NCBI RefSeq assembly: GCF_000245815.1
Contig: NZ_JH601104.1
Location: forward strand, 235,253-299,252
Direction of reading: 5' to 3'
Source of the DNA: Dolosigranulum pigrum ATCC 51524
Lineage (GTDB): Bacteria > Bacillota > Bacilli > Lactobacillales > Carnobacteriaceae_A
Length of the DNA: 64,000 nt
The stretch's first letter is position 1; each line of letters starts with the position of its first letter. The notes beneath the pieces were generated by a model that saw nothing but the letters and a program-made list of their open reading frames with translations, ran no database searches and was not told the DNA's origin. Below, piece by piece: positions 34,752 through 44,430 of the stretch. A program made the position numbers and the translations under genes.

Positions 34752-34893
34752 GAATAACTCGTGACCAAATTGTATATTTTGAATGTGATAAAGCATTTAA
34801 ATATTTAATTAATTTAAATAAATTATTTCTAGAGTCTTCTCATTTTTTATTTTTGGTAGAATGATTTTAACGTTTCTATTTTTTAAGAGAAAT
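34752..34893. other. Intergenic stretch without recognised genes
   Basis: AT-rich sequence between the second YSIRK promoter and the prfB terminator. I see nothing else in it. Confidence 0.5.
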
Positions 34894-34934
34894 AAAAAAT
34901 CGCTCAACAATGCATATATTTGCATCGCTGAACG
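34894..34934 (-). terminator. prfB terminator
   Basis: On the minus strand CGTTCAGCGATGCA pairs with TGCATTGTTGAGCG (14 bp with G-U pairs), followed by ATTTTTTATT. Confidence 0.85.
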
Positions 34935-35017
34935 AAATTTATGAACTATTTTATCATTAGATTGTTTATTTGTTTGCAAGAACATTTTGTGAACAGAGCG
35001 TTTATTGTTACTTCGGA

Positions 35018-36125
35018 TTATTCGCCTGCAATTCGGCTGCGGAGATACCCTTCGATGAATGGATCCAAGTCACCATCCATAACGGCATCGGTATTGCCGG
35101 TCTCGATGTCGGTGCGGTGATCCTTAACCATCGAGTAGGGGTGGAAGACATAGGACCGGATTTGCGAGCCCCAACCGATTTCTTTTTGTTCGCCACGCAA
35201 CTTCGCAAGTTGGGCTTCTTTTTCTTCTAGTTCGCGCTGATAAAGTTTAGCCTTCAGCATGTTCATTGCTTGTTCGCGGTTTTGCAGTTGGCTACGGCCG
35301 GACTGACTCTGAGCGACGATGCCAGTCGGTTCGTGGGTGATTCGAACAGCGGATTCTGTCTTGTTAATATGCTGGCCTCCCGCTCCACTCGCTCGGTAAG
35401 TATCGATTCGAAGCTCATCTGGTGATACGTCGATTTCGATGGAATCGTCAATCTCAGGAGCGACATCGACGGAGACGAAGGACGTATGGCGACGGCCACT
35501 GGAATCGAACGGCGAGATCCGAACGAGACGGTGGACGCCTTTTTCAGCCTTCAGCAGACCGTATGCATTGGTGCCCTTGACATATAAGGTAACGCTCTTA
35601 ATGCCAGCTTCTTCACCGCGCTGGTAGTCTAGTGTTTCATAAGTAAAGCCTTTATTCTCAATATAACGCGTGTACATCCGCAGCAACATCTGACCCCAAT
35701 CCTGTGATTCAGTCCCGCCAGCTCCGGGATGCAGTTCAATAATGGCATTGTTGGCGTCATACTCTTCACTGAGCAACATGCGCAGCCCGAAGTCATCCAC
35801 ACGATCTTGCAAGTCTGACATGTTCGCTTCAAGCTCCGCCTTCAAATCAGCGTCATTCCCCTCTTCTAACATCATCAGAATCGCTTCTTGCTCTTCTAAG
35901 AGAGCTTCAATGTCCGTGAATTGTTCGTATGTCTCCTTCAGTTCATTCGCCGCATCGATTACTTCCCGCGACTTCTCTGGATCATCCCAGAAGCCCGGGG
36001 TCGCCATCTTCTCGTCATACTCAGCAATATCAGCTTCCATCTTCTCGAGGTCAAAGAGACCCCCTGAACTGCTCTAACGTCTCCTTCGCCTGATCATATG
36101 CCTTCTGTAATTCGTATAATTCCAC
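35018..36125 (-). CDS. prfB: Peptide chain release factor 2 with programmed +1 frameshift
   Basis: RF2 releases peptides at UAA and UGA. The first 24 codons run from GTG 36125 (AAAGGAGG upstream) to CTT at 36056-36054, where an in-frame UGA occupies 36053-36051. The internal Shine-Dalgarno AGGGGG and the slippery CTTTGAC are the classic autoregulatory frameshift site; reading then continues from 36052 to 35018, giving about 368 residues. The specificity region ISPFDSSGRR contains SPF, and GAGGQHINK contains the catalytic GGQ. Since this cell also decodes UGA as Sec, RF2 level sets the competition between termination and Sec insertion. Confidence 0.96.
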
Positions 36126-36144
36126 TAAGGTTCCTCCTTTGTAA

Positions 36145-36177
36145 GAAAGACCCCTCTCATCATGAGAAGAGTCTTTC
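36145..36177 (-). terminator. Hairpin between secA and prfB
   Basis: GAAAGACCCCTCTCA pairs with TGAGAAGAGTCTTTC (15 bp, G-U allowed). The T-rich tail on the minus strand is weak, so it may be an attenuator or a processing site rather than a full terminator. Confidence 0.5.
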
Positions 36178-36324
36178 GCATCATTCAATTTGTTGTAATC
36201 TGACCAAAACATTTAACGTATTGGTAAATCACTCTCTTTACACAACGGTCAATAATTTTAAACCTACTTATCAACCTTTTTAGTGTCATAACCAAAACTT
36301 TTAACGTATAAATTTTGAAAAAAA

Positions 36325-38793
36325 TTAACGTAATTCTGTTTTTACGTCTTCATCACGGTTGTATTCTTCGTCGGCTGTCTTAATTTTTGGACGGCTGGCT
36401 TTTTTACCTTTACCATCTGCGGTTGCTTGTTCACGTTGTAGGTTTTGGCGGACTTGTGATTTCATCAAGAGTCGAGTGACTTCATATTCAATCTCACCAA
36501 TCATCTCTTCGAAGAGACGGAAGCCTTCTTGCTGGTACTCAGTCAGTGGGTTAAACTGCCCGTAAGAACGGAGCCCAATCCCTTGACGGAGCTGGTCCAT
36601 CTCATCGATGTGATTCGTCCATTTGCGGTCAACCACACGTAAGACGACAACTTTTTCGAATTCAAGCACTTGTTCGTCTGACTGCATTTCGGCAATTTTT
36701 TCGTGATATTCTTCTTTCGCGCGTTCGAAGAGGTATTGGCGCATTTCTTTTGGCTTCTTGCCGACTAGGTCTTCTTCACTGATGCTATCTGGATGCAATA
36801 AGACGTTGTGAGCAAATTCGAGAATAGCTTCTAAGTTCCATTCTGATTTCTTATCGCCTTGGGTATTGATATCGACATATCGGTCAATTGTACGGCGAAT
36901 CATCGGGTTAATGACGTAATTCAACGATTCATCTTCCATAATAATCTCTTGGCGTTGGTCATAAATGACTTCACGCTGCTCACGCATGACATCATCATAC
37001 TTCAAGACGTTACGACGGGTATCATAGTTGTTCCCTTCGACACGTTTCTGCGCTGATTCCACTTGACGGGAAATCATTCTACTCTGGATGACGGCATCAT
37101 CACCAGATAGCTTCAACTGGTCGAGAACGGCTTGGATTCGCTCTGAACCGAAGCGGCGCATTAAGTCATCTTCTAAGGACAAGTAGAATTGAGAGACACC
37201 TGGATCTCCTTGACGACCGGAACGTCCACGTAACTGATTATCGATACGACGTGATTCGTGACGCTCGGTACCGATAACAGCTAATCCACCCAGTTCTTTC
37301 ACGCCAGGGCCTAATTTAATATCGGTTCCTCGACCGGCCATGTTCGTCGCAATCGTGACGGCCCCAGGTTGCCCGGCTGTCTTAACAATTTCGGCTTCAC
37401 GGAAGTGGTTCTTCGCATTCAAGACTTCGTGCGGTACGTTCAATTCTTTCAGATAGTTACTGATGACAACAGAGGTCTCCACAGCAACCGTACCAACTAG
37501 TACCGGCTGCCCTTTTTCGTGGCGTTCGGCGATGTCTTCTGCCGCTGCTCGGAACTTACTGTCCAACGTTGGATACAATAGATCATCCTTGTCATCACGT
37601 GCAATCGGACGGTTCGTTGGAATGGCGATAACATCCATATTATAAATTTCACGGAATTCTTCTTCTTCGGTTTTCGCTGTACCGGTCATTCCCGATAGCT
37701 TAGCGTAACGGCGGAAGAAGTTCTGGTACGTAATGGTTGCCATTGTTTTGGATTCTTTTTGAATTTCGACGTCTTCTTTAGCCTCAATCGCTTGGTGCAA
37801 GCCATCAGAGTAACGACGCCCATCCATAATACGTCCCGTGAACTGGTCAACGATCTTGACTTCATCTTCGTGAACCACATAATCCTTATCGAGAATCATA
37901 ATGTAGTTCGCACGCAAGGCTTGGTCTAAGTAGTGAATTAAGGCTTGGTTCTCAACGTCATATAAGTTCTCGACGCGGAAAGCTTTCTCTGCCTTCTCCA
38001 TTCCTTCTTCGGTTAAGTTAATAGTCTTAGAGCTGATGTCGATGTAGTAATCTTCATCTTCTTTCAAACCTTTGACGAAGAAGTCACAACGCGTGTAGAA
38101 TGAGCTCGACTTGTCCGCTGATCCGGAAATAATGAGCGGTGTACGGGCCTCATCAATTAAGATCGAGTCCACCTCATCCAGAATGGCAAAGTTCAACTTA
38201 CGCTGTACCATTTGTTCTTTATACACGACCATATTATCACGTAAGTAGTCGAATCCAAGCTCACTGTTCGTTGAGTACGTAATGTCGCAGTTGTAGGCTT
38301 CTCGCTTCTCTTCTGAGCTCTTAGAGTTGACGTTCAAGCCAACTGTCAAGCCCATCCAACGATACAATTCACCCATCTCATCCGCATCACGTGTCGCTAA
38401 GTATTCGTTAACGGTAACCACGTGAACACCTTTACCCGAGATGGCATTCAAGTATACTGGAAGAGTTGCGGTTAAGGTTTTCCCCTCACCGGTTCTCATC
38501 TCAGCAATATTCCCACCGTGTAAGGCCATTCCACCCATTAACTGGACGCGGAAGGGGAACAAGCCTAAGACACGCTTGGCTGCTTCACGAATAACCGCGA
38601 ATGCTTCAACCATTAAGTCATCTAATGTTTCTCCATCGGCTACACGCGACTTGAATTCTTGCGTCTTCGCCTTCAGATCTTCATCCGAGAGCGCTTCGAT
38701 CTCCTCTTTCAGTGCATCTACTTCATCCGCTATCTTGTTATAGCGTTTTAACATCTTCTTATCATTATCAAAGAGATTCTGTACCAATCCCAT
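36325..38793 (-). CDS. secA: Preprotein translocase ATPase SecA
   Basis: SecA drives protein export through SecYEG. The 822-residue protein starts at ATG 38793 behind AAGGAG. It has Walker A MRTGEGKTLTA, the DEVD box (AILDEVDSILID), the GRxGRQGDPG helicase motif and the C-terminal helical scaffold. The usual C-terminal zinc-binding tail (CxCxSGxxxxxCH) is absent; the chain ends DEDVKTELR. Promoter details are not clear. It lies upstream of prfB on the same strand, the order seen in many Firmicutes. Confidence 0.96.
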   Translation of the reverse strand: MGLVQNLFDNDKKMLKRYNKIADEVDALKEEIEALSDEDLKAKTQEFKSRVADGETLDDLMVEAFAVIREAAKRVLGLFPFRVQLMGGMALHGGNIAEMRTGEGKTLTATLPVYLNAISGKGVHVVTVNEYLATRDADEMGELYRWMGLTVGLNVNSKSSEEKREAYNCDITYSTNSELGFDYLRDNMVVYKEQMVQRKLNFAILDEVDSILIDEARTPLIISGSADKSSSFYTRCDFFVKGLKEDEDYYIDISSKTINLTEEGMEKAEKAFRVENLYDVENQALIHYLDQALRANYIMILDKDYVVHEDEVKIVDQFTGRIMDGRRYSDGLHQAIEAKEDVEIQKESKTMATITYQNFFRRYAKLSGMTGTAKTEEEEFREIYNMDVIAIPTNRPIARDDKDDLLYPTLDSKFRAAAEDIAERHEKGQPVLVGTVAVETSVVISNYLKELNVPHEVLNAKNHFREAEIVKTAGQPGAVTIATNMAGRGTDIKLGPGVKELGGLAVIGTERHESRRIDNQLRGRSGRQGDPGVSQFYLSLEDDLMRRFGSERIQAVLDQLKLSGDDAVIQSRMISRQVESAQKRVEGNNYDTRRNVLKYDDVMREQREVIYDQRQEIIMEDESLNYVINPMIRRTIDRYVDINTQGDKKSEWNLEAILEFAHNVLLHPDSISEEDLVGKKPKEMRQYLFERAKEEYHEKIAEMQSDEQVLEFEKVVVLRVVDRKWTNHIDEMDQLRQGIGLRSYGQFNPLTEYQQEGFRLFEEMIGEIEYEVTRLLMKSQVRQNLQREQATADGKGKKASRPKIKTADEEYNRDEDVKTELR

Positions 38794-38969
38794 GCTCACT
38801 AGCTCCTTCATCACATATTTATATCTAAAACAGTTATCATGCATACTTACTTATCATACCACGCTTTCCCTTAGAAAAAAAGGAAAATACGTGATATTCG
38901 TAGTCTTCACTATCTTATCATAGATACGCCCAGAAGTTAAGCAACTCGCGTTCTAGATTATGCGTGGAG

Positions 38970-39893
38970 CTAATTCATGTCAGAGGCTTGGAACAAGTAC
39001 TTCATATTGCGGATAAAAACATACCCAACCATAACTGTCGCGAAGATTACTTCTAAGAGAGCAATCATGCGTAAGGCTGGCCAGATACCGCCTTGCCCCG
39101 CCGCTGCTTTTAGTGCCACGCGCAAGGATAAGGCCGAAATCACGAACGGGAACGTAAAAGCTGAAAACCCTGGGAAAAATTGTTTCGTCATAATTTTTGG
39201 TAATCTGCAGAGAACATAAATAAATAGTGCCTGAGAGACAACCATTAGCAAGTAGAAGATGATTTTGCTCCCTTCAGGAAAGCTACTAACATATCCGGCA
39301 AGTAAAAGAGCTGCTGGAGCGGCGTTGATCGCTATACTCGACTGAGCTGGGAGCGGGAATTGTTTCGTCACTAAGACCCGGTAGAAGACAATAGGCAACA
39401 ACATAATATAGGTCACTAATCCCACAATGAAGGCAACTTGTCCGGACAACAGCGCATTGAACAACGGTGCAGTCACACTTACGACGACAATCCCCACATA
39501 GACGATATACCAGCTGGGGAAGACATTCATTCGATCAAAGTTAAAGACAAATCGCTTCGTGAAAGCGACGGCAATAAAGATGTGCAGTAGAATGAAGATC
39601 ATCCAGATTATGCGTGCCAAGATTGCAGACAGAGGCATTACATAGGTAGCTAAGAGCATCCCCGCCATACTGAATGTGCCAAAGACCGACATCATAACCG
39701 GATGTTTCATCTTCTGCTTAAACTGCTCCGTATGCTGGAACATATAGATACTGACCACTACCATTAACCCCAAGGACAGCGCACCACATAGATACCGTGC
39801 CCACACACTGAACTGTCCGAGTAAATTCCCTAGTGCCGCCAACCCTAGGGCCACACCTGATAATGGCACAATTTCCTTCTTCGCTAATTTCAT
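38970..39893 (-). CDS. TDT-family transporter (SLAC1/TehA-like)
   Basis: The 307-residue protein has about ten hydrophobic segments in the pattern of the tellurite-resistance/dicarboxylate transporter family: an N-terminal PLSGVALGLAALGNL, the conserved PAQSSIAINAAPAALLLAGY around residue 180, and FTFPFVISALSLR near residue 250. Members move small anions such as malate, nitrate or sulfite. The substrate here is unknown; its position beside the selenium genes makes an oxyanion possible but that is only inference. It is transcribed alone, divergent from the selenoprotein gene. Confidence 0.82.
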   Translation of the reverse strand: MKLAKKEIVPLSGVALGLAALGNLLGQFSVWARYLCGALSLGLMVVVSIYMFQHTEQFKQKMKHPVMMSVFGTFSMAGMLLATYVMPLSAILARIIWMIFILLHIFIAVAFTKRFVFNFDRMNVFPSWYIVYVGIVVVSVTAPLFNALLSGQVAFIVGLVTYIMLLPIVFYRVLVTKQFPLPAQSSIAINAAPAALLLAGYVSSFPEGSKIIFYLLMVVSQALFIYVLCRLPKIMTKQFFPGFSAFTFPFVISALSLRVALKAAAGQGGIWPALRMIALLEVIFATVMVGYVFIRNMKYLFQASDMN

Positions 39894-39997
39894 CTGTTAT
39901 TCACTCCTTATATTAATGTATTGCTTTTCATGTGTATTTTATCACATGACAGTTGCTTTTTAAATGATTATGAGAGATTTCTTCTAGTAATAATAGT

Positions 39998-40026
39998 TTG
40001 TAATTAGGGGTGATTTTTTGTATAAT
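39998..40026 (+). promoter_or_regulatory. Predicted promoter of the 40-kb selenoprotein gene
   Basis: TTGTAA and TATAAT are 17 bases apart, about 43 bases before the ATG. Confidence 0.7.
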
Positions 40027-40068
40027 ATCTATGTAGTGAAATATTGAACAACAGAGAGGAGGTCTACT

Positions 40069-40890
40069 ATGAACATCTTAAATCATATTCCCCGAGCACT
40101 ACCGACAACGAATGATCGGAAGCAGATTGACTTCGAGAAGGACAAGGCAGAGAAGCTGGCTGTGAACTGTATAACAATCTCGGAAGATCCCGTGATTGCT
40201 CCTAAGATCGATAAACCGTTAAGTGAATGCCGTGTTGCCCTCGTCGCAACGGTGGGGATTCATACCAAGGATGATACGCCATTCATCATTACAGGGGATC
40301 CATCCTACCGTATTGTACCAGGTGATGTCTCGTATGATGACTTAATGATTACTCACGTCCGCTATCCGAACCAAGCTGCGCACGAAGACTTGGATTGTGT
40401 TTATCCAATTAACACCCTTCGTAAGATGAGTGATGACGGCACGATTGGTTCCTTCGCTCCACGAAACTTTGGGTTAATGGGGCACATTCCCCGCGTCGAT
40501 GTGCTTATTAAGCAGTCAGCAGTTGAGATAGCTGATATGCTGGAAGAAGATGAAGTTGATATTACGGTGTTGTCTCCGGGCTGATTCATGTGCCATCAAT
40601 CCGTTGGGTTGCTGCAAAGAGAAATTGAGTCTCGAGGCATTCGTACCGCTTCTGTGATGCATGTTCCGAACCTTGCTGAGAGAGTAAGACCTCCTCGCAT
40701 GTTTATCGTTGATGCCCCACTTGGCTGTACGTTCTCGAAACCGTATGACTTCGAACAACACGAAAATATTATGGCTGACGTGCTTGATTTTGCGATGCAC
40801 GGTGGTGAGATGGATTACTTCATCTCTCCTTACAAATGGGACGACGATAATGGCGGTCTCATCTACCAGCCAGATAACCAAGATAACTAA
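40069..40890 (+). CDS. Selenoprotein, GrdB-related (glycine/sarcosine/betaine reductase selenoprotein B family), with in-frame UGA
   Basis: Reading the UGA at 40582-40584 as Sec joins two frames into one 273-residue protein; Sec is residue 172 in SPG-U-FMCHQSVGLL, a UxxC redox pair where GrdB has UGTC. GAGAGGAGG precedes the ATG. Upstream, VALVATVGIH and GDVSYDDLMITHVRYPN are motifs of the selenoprotein B family (Pfam GRDB). It is much shorter than GrdB (about 432) and lies 10 kb from grdE, so it is not the main glycine-reductase subunit. A hairpin CAATC-CGTTG-GGTTG starts 12 bases after the UGA and is the likely SECIS apex. Its substrate is unknown. Reading the UGA as stop would leave an enzyme without its redox centre. 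Confidence 0.9.
40597..40611 (+). promoter_or_regulatory. Probable SECIS apical hairpin
   Basis: CAATC and GGTTG pair around loop CGTTG, beginning 12 bases after the Sec UGA at 40582-40584. The same offset is seen after the selD UGA and 13 bases after the grdB UGA. Confidence 0.55.
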
Positions 40891-40900
40891 ATCAACCCCA

Positions 40901-40929
40901 AAAGAGATTAGCGCTATGCTAATCTCTTT
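40901..40929. terminator. Terminator of the 40-kb selenoprotein gene
   Basis: AAAGAGATTAGC and GCTAATCTCTTT form a 12-bp stem, A/T-flanked on both sides. Confidence 0.85.
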
Positions 40930-40950
40930 ACTTAATAACTATATAGATAG

Positions 40951-40997
40951 AGAGGCGGTTCCTTAGTATGACACATTCGATAGGCTCGCCTCTTTTT
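40951..40997 (+). promoter_or_regulatory. GC-rich hairpin in the leader of the cysteine-desulfurase gene
   Basis: AGAGGCG and CGCCTCT enclose 29 bases and are followed by a short T-run, 22 bases before the ATG. A GAGGCG/CGCCTC stem with the same 29-base interior lies in front of yedE (58398-58440). It may be a terminator-type attenuator or an operator. Confidence 0.4.
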
Positions 40998-41019
40998 CCC
41001 CACCAGAAAGGAGTCTGTC

Positions 41020-42165
41020 ATGATTTATCTTGACAATGCTGCAACAACATTAAAAAAGCCCCCTGCTGTATTGGAGGCCGTGCAAGAAGCAATGGGGTCT
41101 TTCGGTAATGCCGGACGCGGGGGCAATGATGCGTCACTCAGCTCATCACGTATTATTTTCCAAGCGAGAGAAGCGCTCAACCGGTTAGTCGGCGGCACCT
41201 CTTCCCGCCAAATCGTCTTCACACATAATGCCACTGAAAGCTTAAATATCGCTATTGGGGGCTTACTAAACCCGGGAGAGCATGTCATTACTTCTGTGCT
41301 CGAACATAATTCCGTCTTGCGCCCCTTAGAAGCGTTGAAAGCATCTGGCGTTGAAGTAAGCTATCTGCCCATTAATGATGCGGGCGAAGTGCAAGTTGAC
41401 AAAATTCCCACGCTTATCCAAGACAATACTACTATGATTATCCTTGCCCACGGATCAAACCTAACCGGAAGTATTATCGATCTCGCTTATGTAGGTGAAT
41501 TAGCTGAGCAATATGGGCTTCACTTTGTGGTCGATGCTGCTCAGACACTTGGTGCTGTCCCGATTGATGTACAACAGATGCAGATTGATGTACTCTGCTT
41601 CACTGGGCATAAAGGCTTACTGGGCCCGCAAGGAACTGGCGGACTCTATGTACGTGAGGGCCTCGATATCCGGCCGCTAAAAGCTGGTGGGACTGGATCT
41701 GAGTCACATCAGTTAACCCAACCTACCCAAATGCCGGACCGTCTAGAAGCCGGCACGCTTAATAGCCACGGCATTGCTGGCTTACATGCTGCGGTGAATT
41801 ATTTGCTCGATTATGGGGTAGATCAGATTCAGCAGCACGAACGAGAACTGACCGCCTATTTTTATAATGGGATAAAGGACTTGGACAATGTAGTATGTTA
41901 TGGTCCAATGCAGGCAACTTATCGCTGTCCAATTATCACACTCAATATCGGTTCAGTTGATTCCAGCATTATCTCCGACCGATTACTTAGCGACTTCGAT
42001 ATTGCCACACGTTCCGGAGCCCACTGTGCGCCACTTGCCCATGATGCGTTAAGCACCTCTGAACAAGGCGCCGTCCGCTTCAGTCTCTCCCACTTCACAA
42101 CGACCGAGGAGATCGACCAAGCGATTGCTGCCATCCACCAACTTTCAAAAGAATACAGCAAGTAA
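41020..42165 (+). CDS. Cysteine desulfurase-family aminotransferase class V (EF2568-like, selenium-associated)
   Basis: The 381-residue PLP enzyme begins MIYLDNAATTLKKP; Lys198 in FTGHKGLLGPQ binds PLP and Cys336 in RSGAHCAPLAH is the catalytic cysteine. This is the am_tr_V_EF2568 subgroup, which recurs in selenium loci. It could release sulfur or selenium from cysteine or selenocysteine and hand it to SelD, or to the small carrier proteins encoded nearby. The ATG follows AAAGGAG. It starts downstream of a selenoprotein gene and is convergent with the hydrolase at 42166, with no bases between the stop codons. Confidence 0.85.
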   Translation: MIYLDNAATTLKKPPAVLEAVQEAMGSFGNAGRGGNDASLSSSRIIFQAREALNRLVGGTSSRQIVFTHNATESLNIAIGGLLNPGEHVITSVLEHNSVLRPLEALKASGVEVSYLPINDAGEVQVDKIPTLIQDNTTMIILAHGSNLTGSIIDLAYVGELAEQYGLHFVVDAAQTLGAVPIDVQQMQIDVLCFTGHKGLLGPQGTGGLYVREGLDIRPLKAGGTGSESHQLTQPTQMPDRLEAGTLNSHGIAGLHAAVNYLLDYGVDQIQQHERELTAYFYNGIKDLDNVVCYGPMQATYRCPIITLNIGSVDSSIISDRLLSDFDIATRSGAHCAPLAHDALSTSEQGAVRFSLSHFTTTEEIDQAIAAIHQLSKEYSK

Positions 42166-42891
42166 CTAATCCCACCCCTGTTTGCGTAAGAAGGCAATCA
42201 AATCATCAGCTAACTGACGATTCATAGCAGAAGTGGTTAAGATATGACCGGCTTCTTCATATAAGGCTAGTCGGGCGTTCTCCACAGTGGCTGTTAATTT
42301 TTCGGCATTGGCCACTTCAACCATATCATCCACCATCCCTTGACCGACAAAAATTGGTTGGGGGATTTTTTCATAGTTGGGAATCATCGTGTCGATGAGA
42401 GCTTCTAAGTCTATTAGTAGCCGATCGAGCTTCTTCTTCGCTGCTTGCTGTTCTTTAGCTAGATTAGGCACCAAGCCTACTTGATCGTTGGCCGCCACGC
42501 GTTCAGCCACTTCTTCATAAATGGCAGTCGTCTCCCACTTCTTGAAGGCGGGAGCACTTAGAATGCCACCGCATGCGATGTCCGGCTGATCTAAGAGCAA
42601 TTGCAAGGTCAAGAGCCCTCCTAATGATTGACCCATGACTGCCATCTCCTGACAGCCTTCTTCGCGCAAGAACTGGACCGCTTCTTGGACATCAGCCGTC
42701 CAGTCTGCCACCGATGACTTCAGCAGTGACAGCATGCGCTCTTGATCATGTCCACTTAGACAAGGTGCATAGACCGTCCACCCTGCTTTTTTCAGACGAT
42801 TAGCCAGGTAGAAGACGACATTCGGAGTATGGGTCAGCGAATGGAGCAGTAAAACACCATTCGCATTGCCAGGATAATAAATAGACGACAC
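42166..42891 (-). CDS. Alpha/beta hydrolase (carboxylesterase Est30-like)
   Basis: The 241-residue protein has the HSLTHTP loop near residue 17, nucleophile motif GQSLGG (Ser near residue 93), an Asp in GMVDDMVE and a His in EEAGHILTT, the usual serine hydrolase triad. Its closest pattern is the carboxylesterase/lysophospholipase group. It begins 12 bases after the E2-like gene, so the two form an operon; the relationship of the pair is unknown. A short ribosome-binding site (AGGAGGA) precedes the ATG. No signal peptide. Confidence 0.83.
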   Translation of the reverse strand: MSSIYYPGNANGVLLLHSLTHTPNVVFYLANRLKKAGWTVYAPCLSGHDQERMLSLLKSSVADWTADVQEAVQFLREEGCQEMAVMGQSLGGLLTLQLLLDQPDIACGGILSAPAFKKWETTAIYEEVAERVAANDQVGLVPNLAKEQQAAKKKLDRLLIDLEALIDTMIPNYEKIPQPIFVGQGMVDDMVEVANAEKLTATVENARLALYEEAGHILTTSAMNRQLADDLIAFLRKQGWD

Positions 42892-42903
42892 CAGTTTTCC
42901 TCC

Positions 42904-44430
42904 TTAACTTTGGAACAATAATTTATTCGGGTGTTCAAGTAATTCTTTCAAGAACGCCATCGCAGCGAAAGCATCCTTCCGATCAACCACCCGATAATCG
43001 ACTGTCAATGATAGGGGTAAGGTTGGTTGCGCGACAACTTCTCCTTCATAAATCACTGGCTTGTCTTCAATGGTGCCCAACCCCAAGCAAGCAGATTGTG
43101 GATAGTGAATCATCGGTGTGAAGTGGCCCACTTTTGAACTAATATTAGAACAGTCGGTAATGGTAATCGTGCCTTCTGATAAGTTATCCCACTCAAAGGT
43201 ACGTGTCTGGACATCTTTGGACAGCTGCTTAATCGTCTCTTGGATTGTCTCTAATGATTTCTGCTGAGCATCGTGAATCACCGGCGTGAACATCCCTTGT
43301 ACCGTATTCACGTCAATACCGACACTGCAGTAATCTTTTTGGACGAAGGTAGCCACACTATCATCAAGCGAGGCATTCAACCGCGGGAACTTCTCGGCAG
43401 CAGCGACGACTGCCTTCACCACAAATGGTAAGTAGCTATCTAACTCGATTCCATCACGTTCATAGTCGTCCATCATCGCTAACAAGGCACTAGCATCCAC
43501 TTCTTCGAACAGCGTGAACGGCGGTACGATGCGATGTTGCATCTCATACGCTGAAGCATTCCACTTCCGAATATAACTAAGTTCGATCTCTTCTTGTTCA
43601 TCTTCACGCGTACTACTATAGAGTGGCGCATATTGGTCAACTGGCTTGAATGGATAGACTGACTTCTCAATCGCATTTTGCTTCTTCAATGTCTCGATAT
43701 CTTCTTTTTTCACAATATCACCTTCTTGATTAATTTGGGTCAAGTCAATTCCTAATTGGCGGGCATAAGCACGCACGTGGGGCATTGCTTGGATTTTTTT
43801 CTTCGGTTGTTCTTGGACGTTATCATGCTTCAATTCAAAGTCAGTATTATAATACTGCGCAAAATATTCTCGTCGCTCTTTTTCAGCTGCTGATAGCTGG
43901 GGCGTAGCGTTGGGCTGTTCAGCCGTTGATCGAGGTGGTTGCGTTTGGTCTTGTTCAGGTGCTGTCGATCTCGCTTTTGCGCGACGTGTTGTTTTGTACT
44001 GGGCTTTCCCTAATGAGTGCTTGCCCGTTTGTGAATCAGAGGTCGTCTCTGGCGCGTTGTTCGGTGTTTTATCTGTATTTTTAGGCTGTTTTTTCTCTGA
44101 TTTGCCAGAGTTAGCTTTAACGGTTGCACCACCCACTCCAGATGGGCCACGGTAGACCCCAGAGTCATTACTCAGATCGGGTGGCGTATCCGAACCATCA
44201 TCAATTAAGACAAGCGGATCCCCCTGATAGACAAACTCGCCTTCCTTCATCAAGATGTCCACCACTTTCCCCTCAACGGGAGATTGCAGTTCTCCGGCTG
44301 CTTTATCCGTCTGCATATCAGCAATTATTGTATCCTCAGTAACAGACGATCCTTTATTCGCAAGTATATTCACCACTTGAGCTTCGAATAACCCTTCGCC
44401 CAATCGTGGCAATTTCAGTGTGTAGACCAT
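42904..44430 (-). CDS. E2-like lipoyl-domain protein with degenerate acyltransferase site
   Basis: The 508-residue protein has an N-terminal lipoyl domain (about 1-80; the lipoyl lysine is in MQTDKAAG), a long Pro/Thr/Gln-rich linker, a peripheral-subunit-binding-like segment (about 215-250, HVRAYARQLGIDL) and a 2-oxoacid dehydrogenase acyltransferase domain (about 280-508). The catalytic motif, normally HRxxDG, reads DYRVVDRKDA here: His is Tyr and Gly is Arg. It may have lost acyltransferase activity. No E1 or E3 genes are beside it; the only partner is a hydrolase 12 bases downstream. Its true function is unclear. Confidence 0.75.
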   Translation of the reverse strand: MVYTLKLPRLGEGLFEAQVVNILANKGSSVTEDTIIADMQTDKAAGELQSPVEGKVVDILMKEGEFVYQGDPLVLIDDGSDTPPDLSNDSGVYRGPSGVGGATVKANSGKSEKKQPKNTDKTPNNAPETTSDSQTGKHSLGKAQYKTTRRAKARSTAPEQDQTQPPRSTAEQPNATPQLSAAEKERREYFAQYYNTDFELKHDNVQEQPKKKIQAMPHVRAYARQLGIDLTQINQEGDIVKKEDIETLKKQNAIEKSVYPFKPVDQYAPLYSSTREDEQEEIELSYIRKWNASAYEMQHRIVPPFTLFEEVDASALLAMMDDYERDGIELDSYLPFVVKAVVAAAEKFPRLNASLDDSVATFVQKDYCSVGIDVNTVQGMFTPVIHDAQQKSLETIQETIKQLSKDVQTRTFEWDNLSEGTITITDCSNISSKVGHFTPMIHYPQSACLGLGTIEDKPVIYEGEVVAQPTLPLSLTVDYRVVDRKDAFAAMAFLKELLEHPNKLLFQS

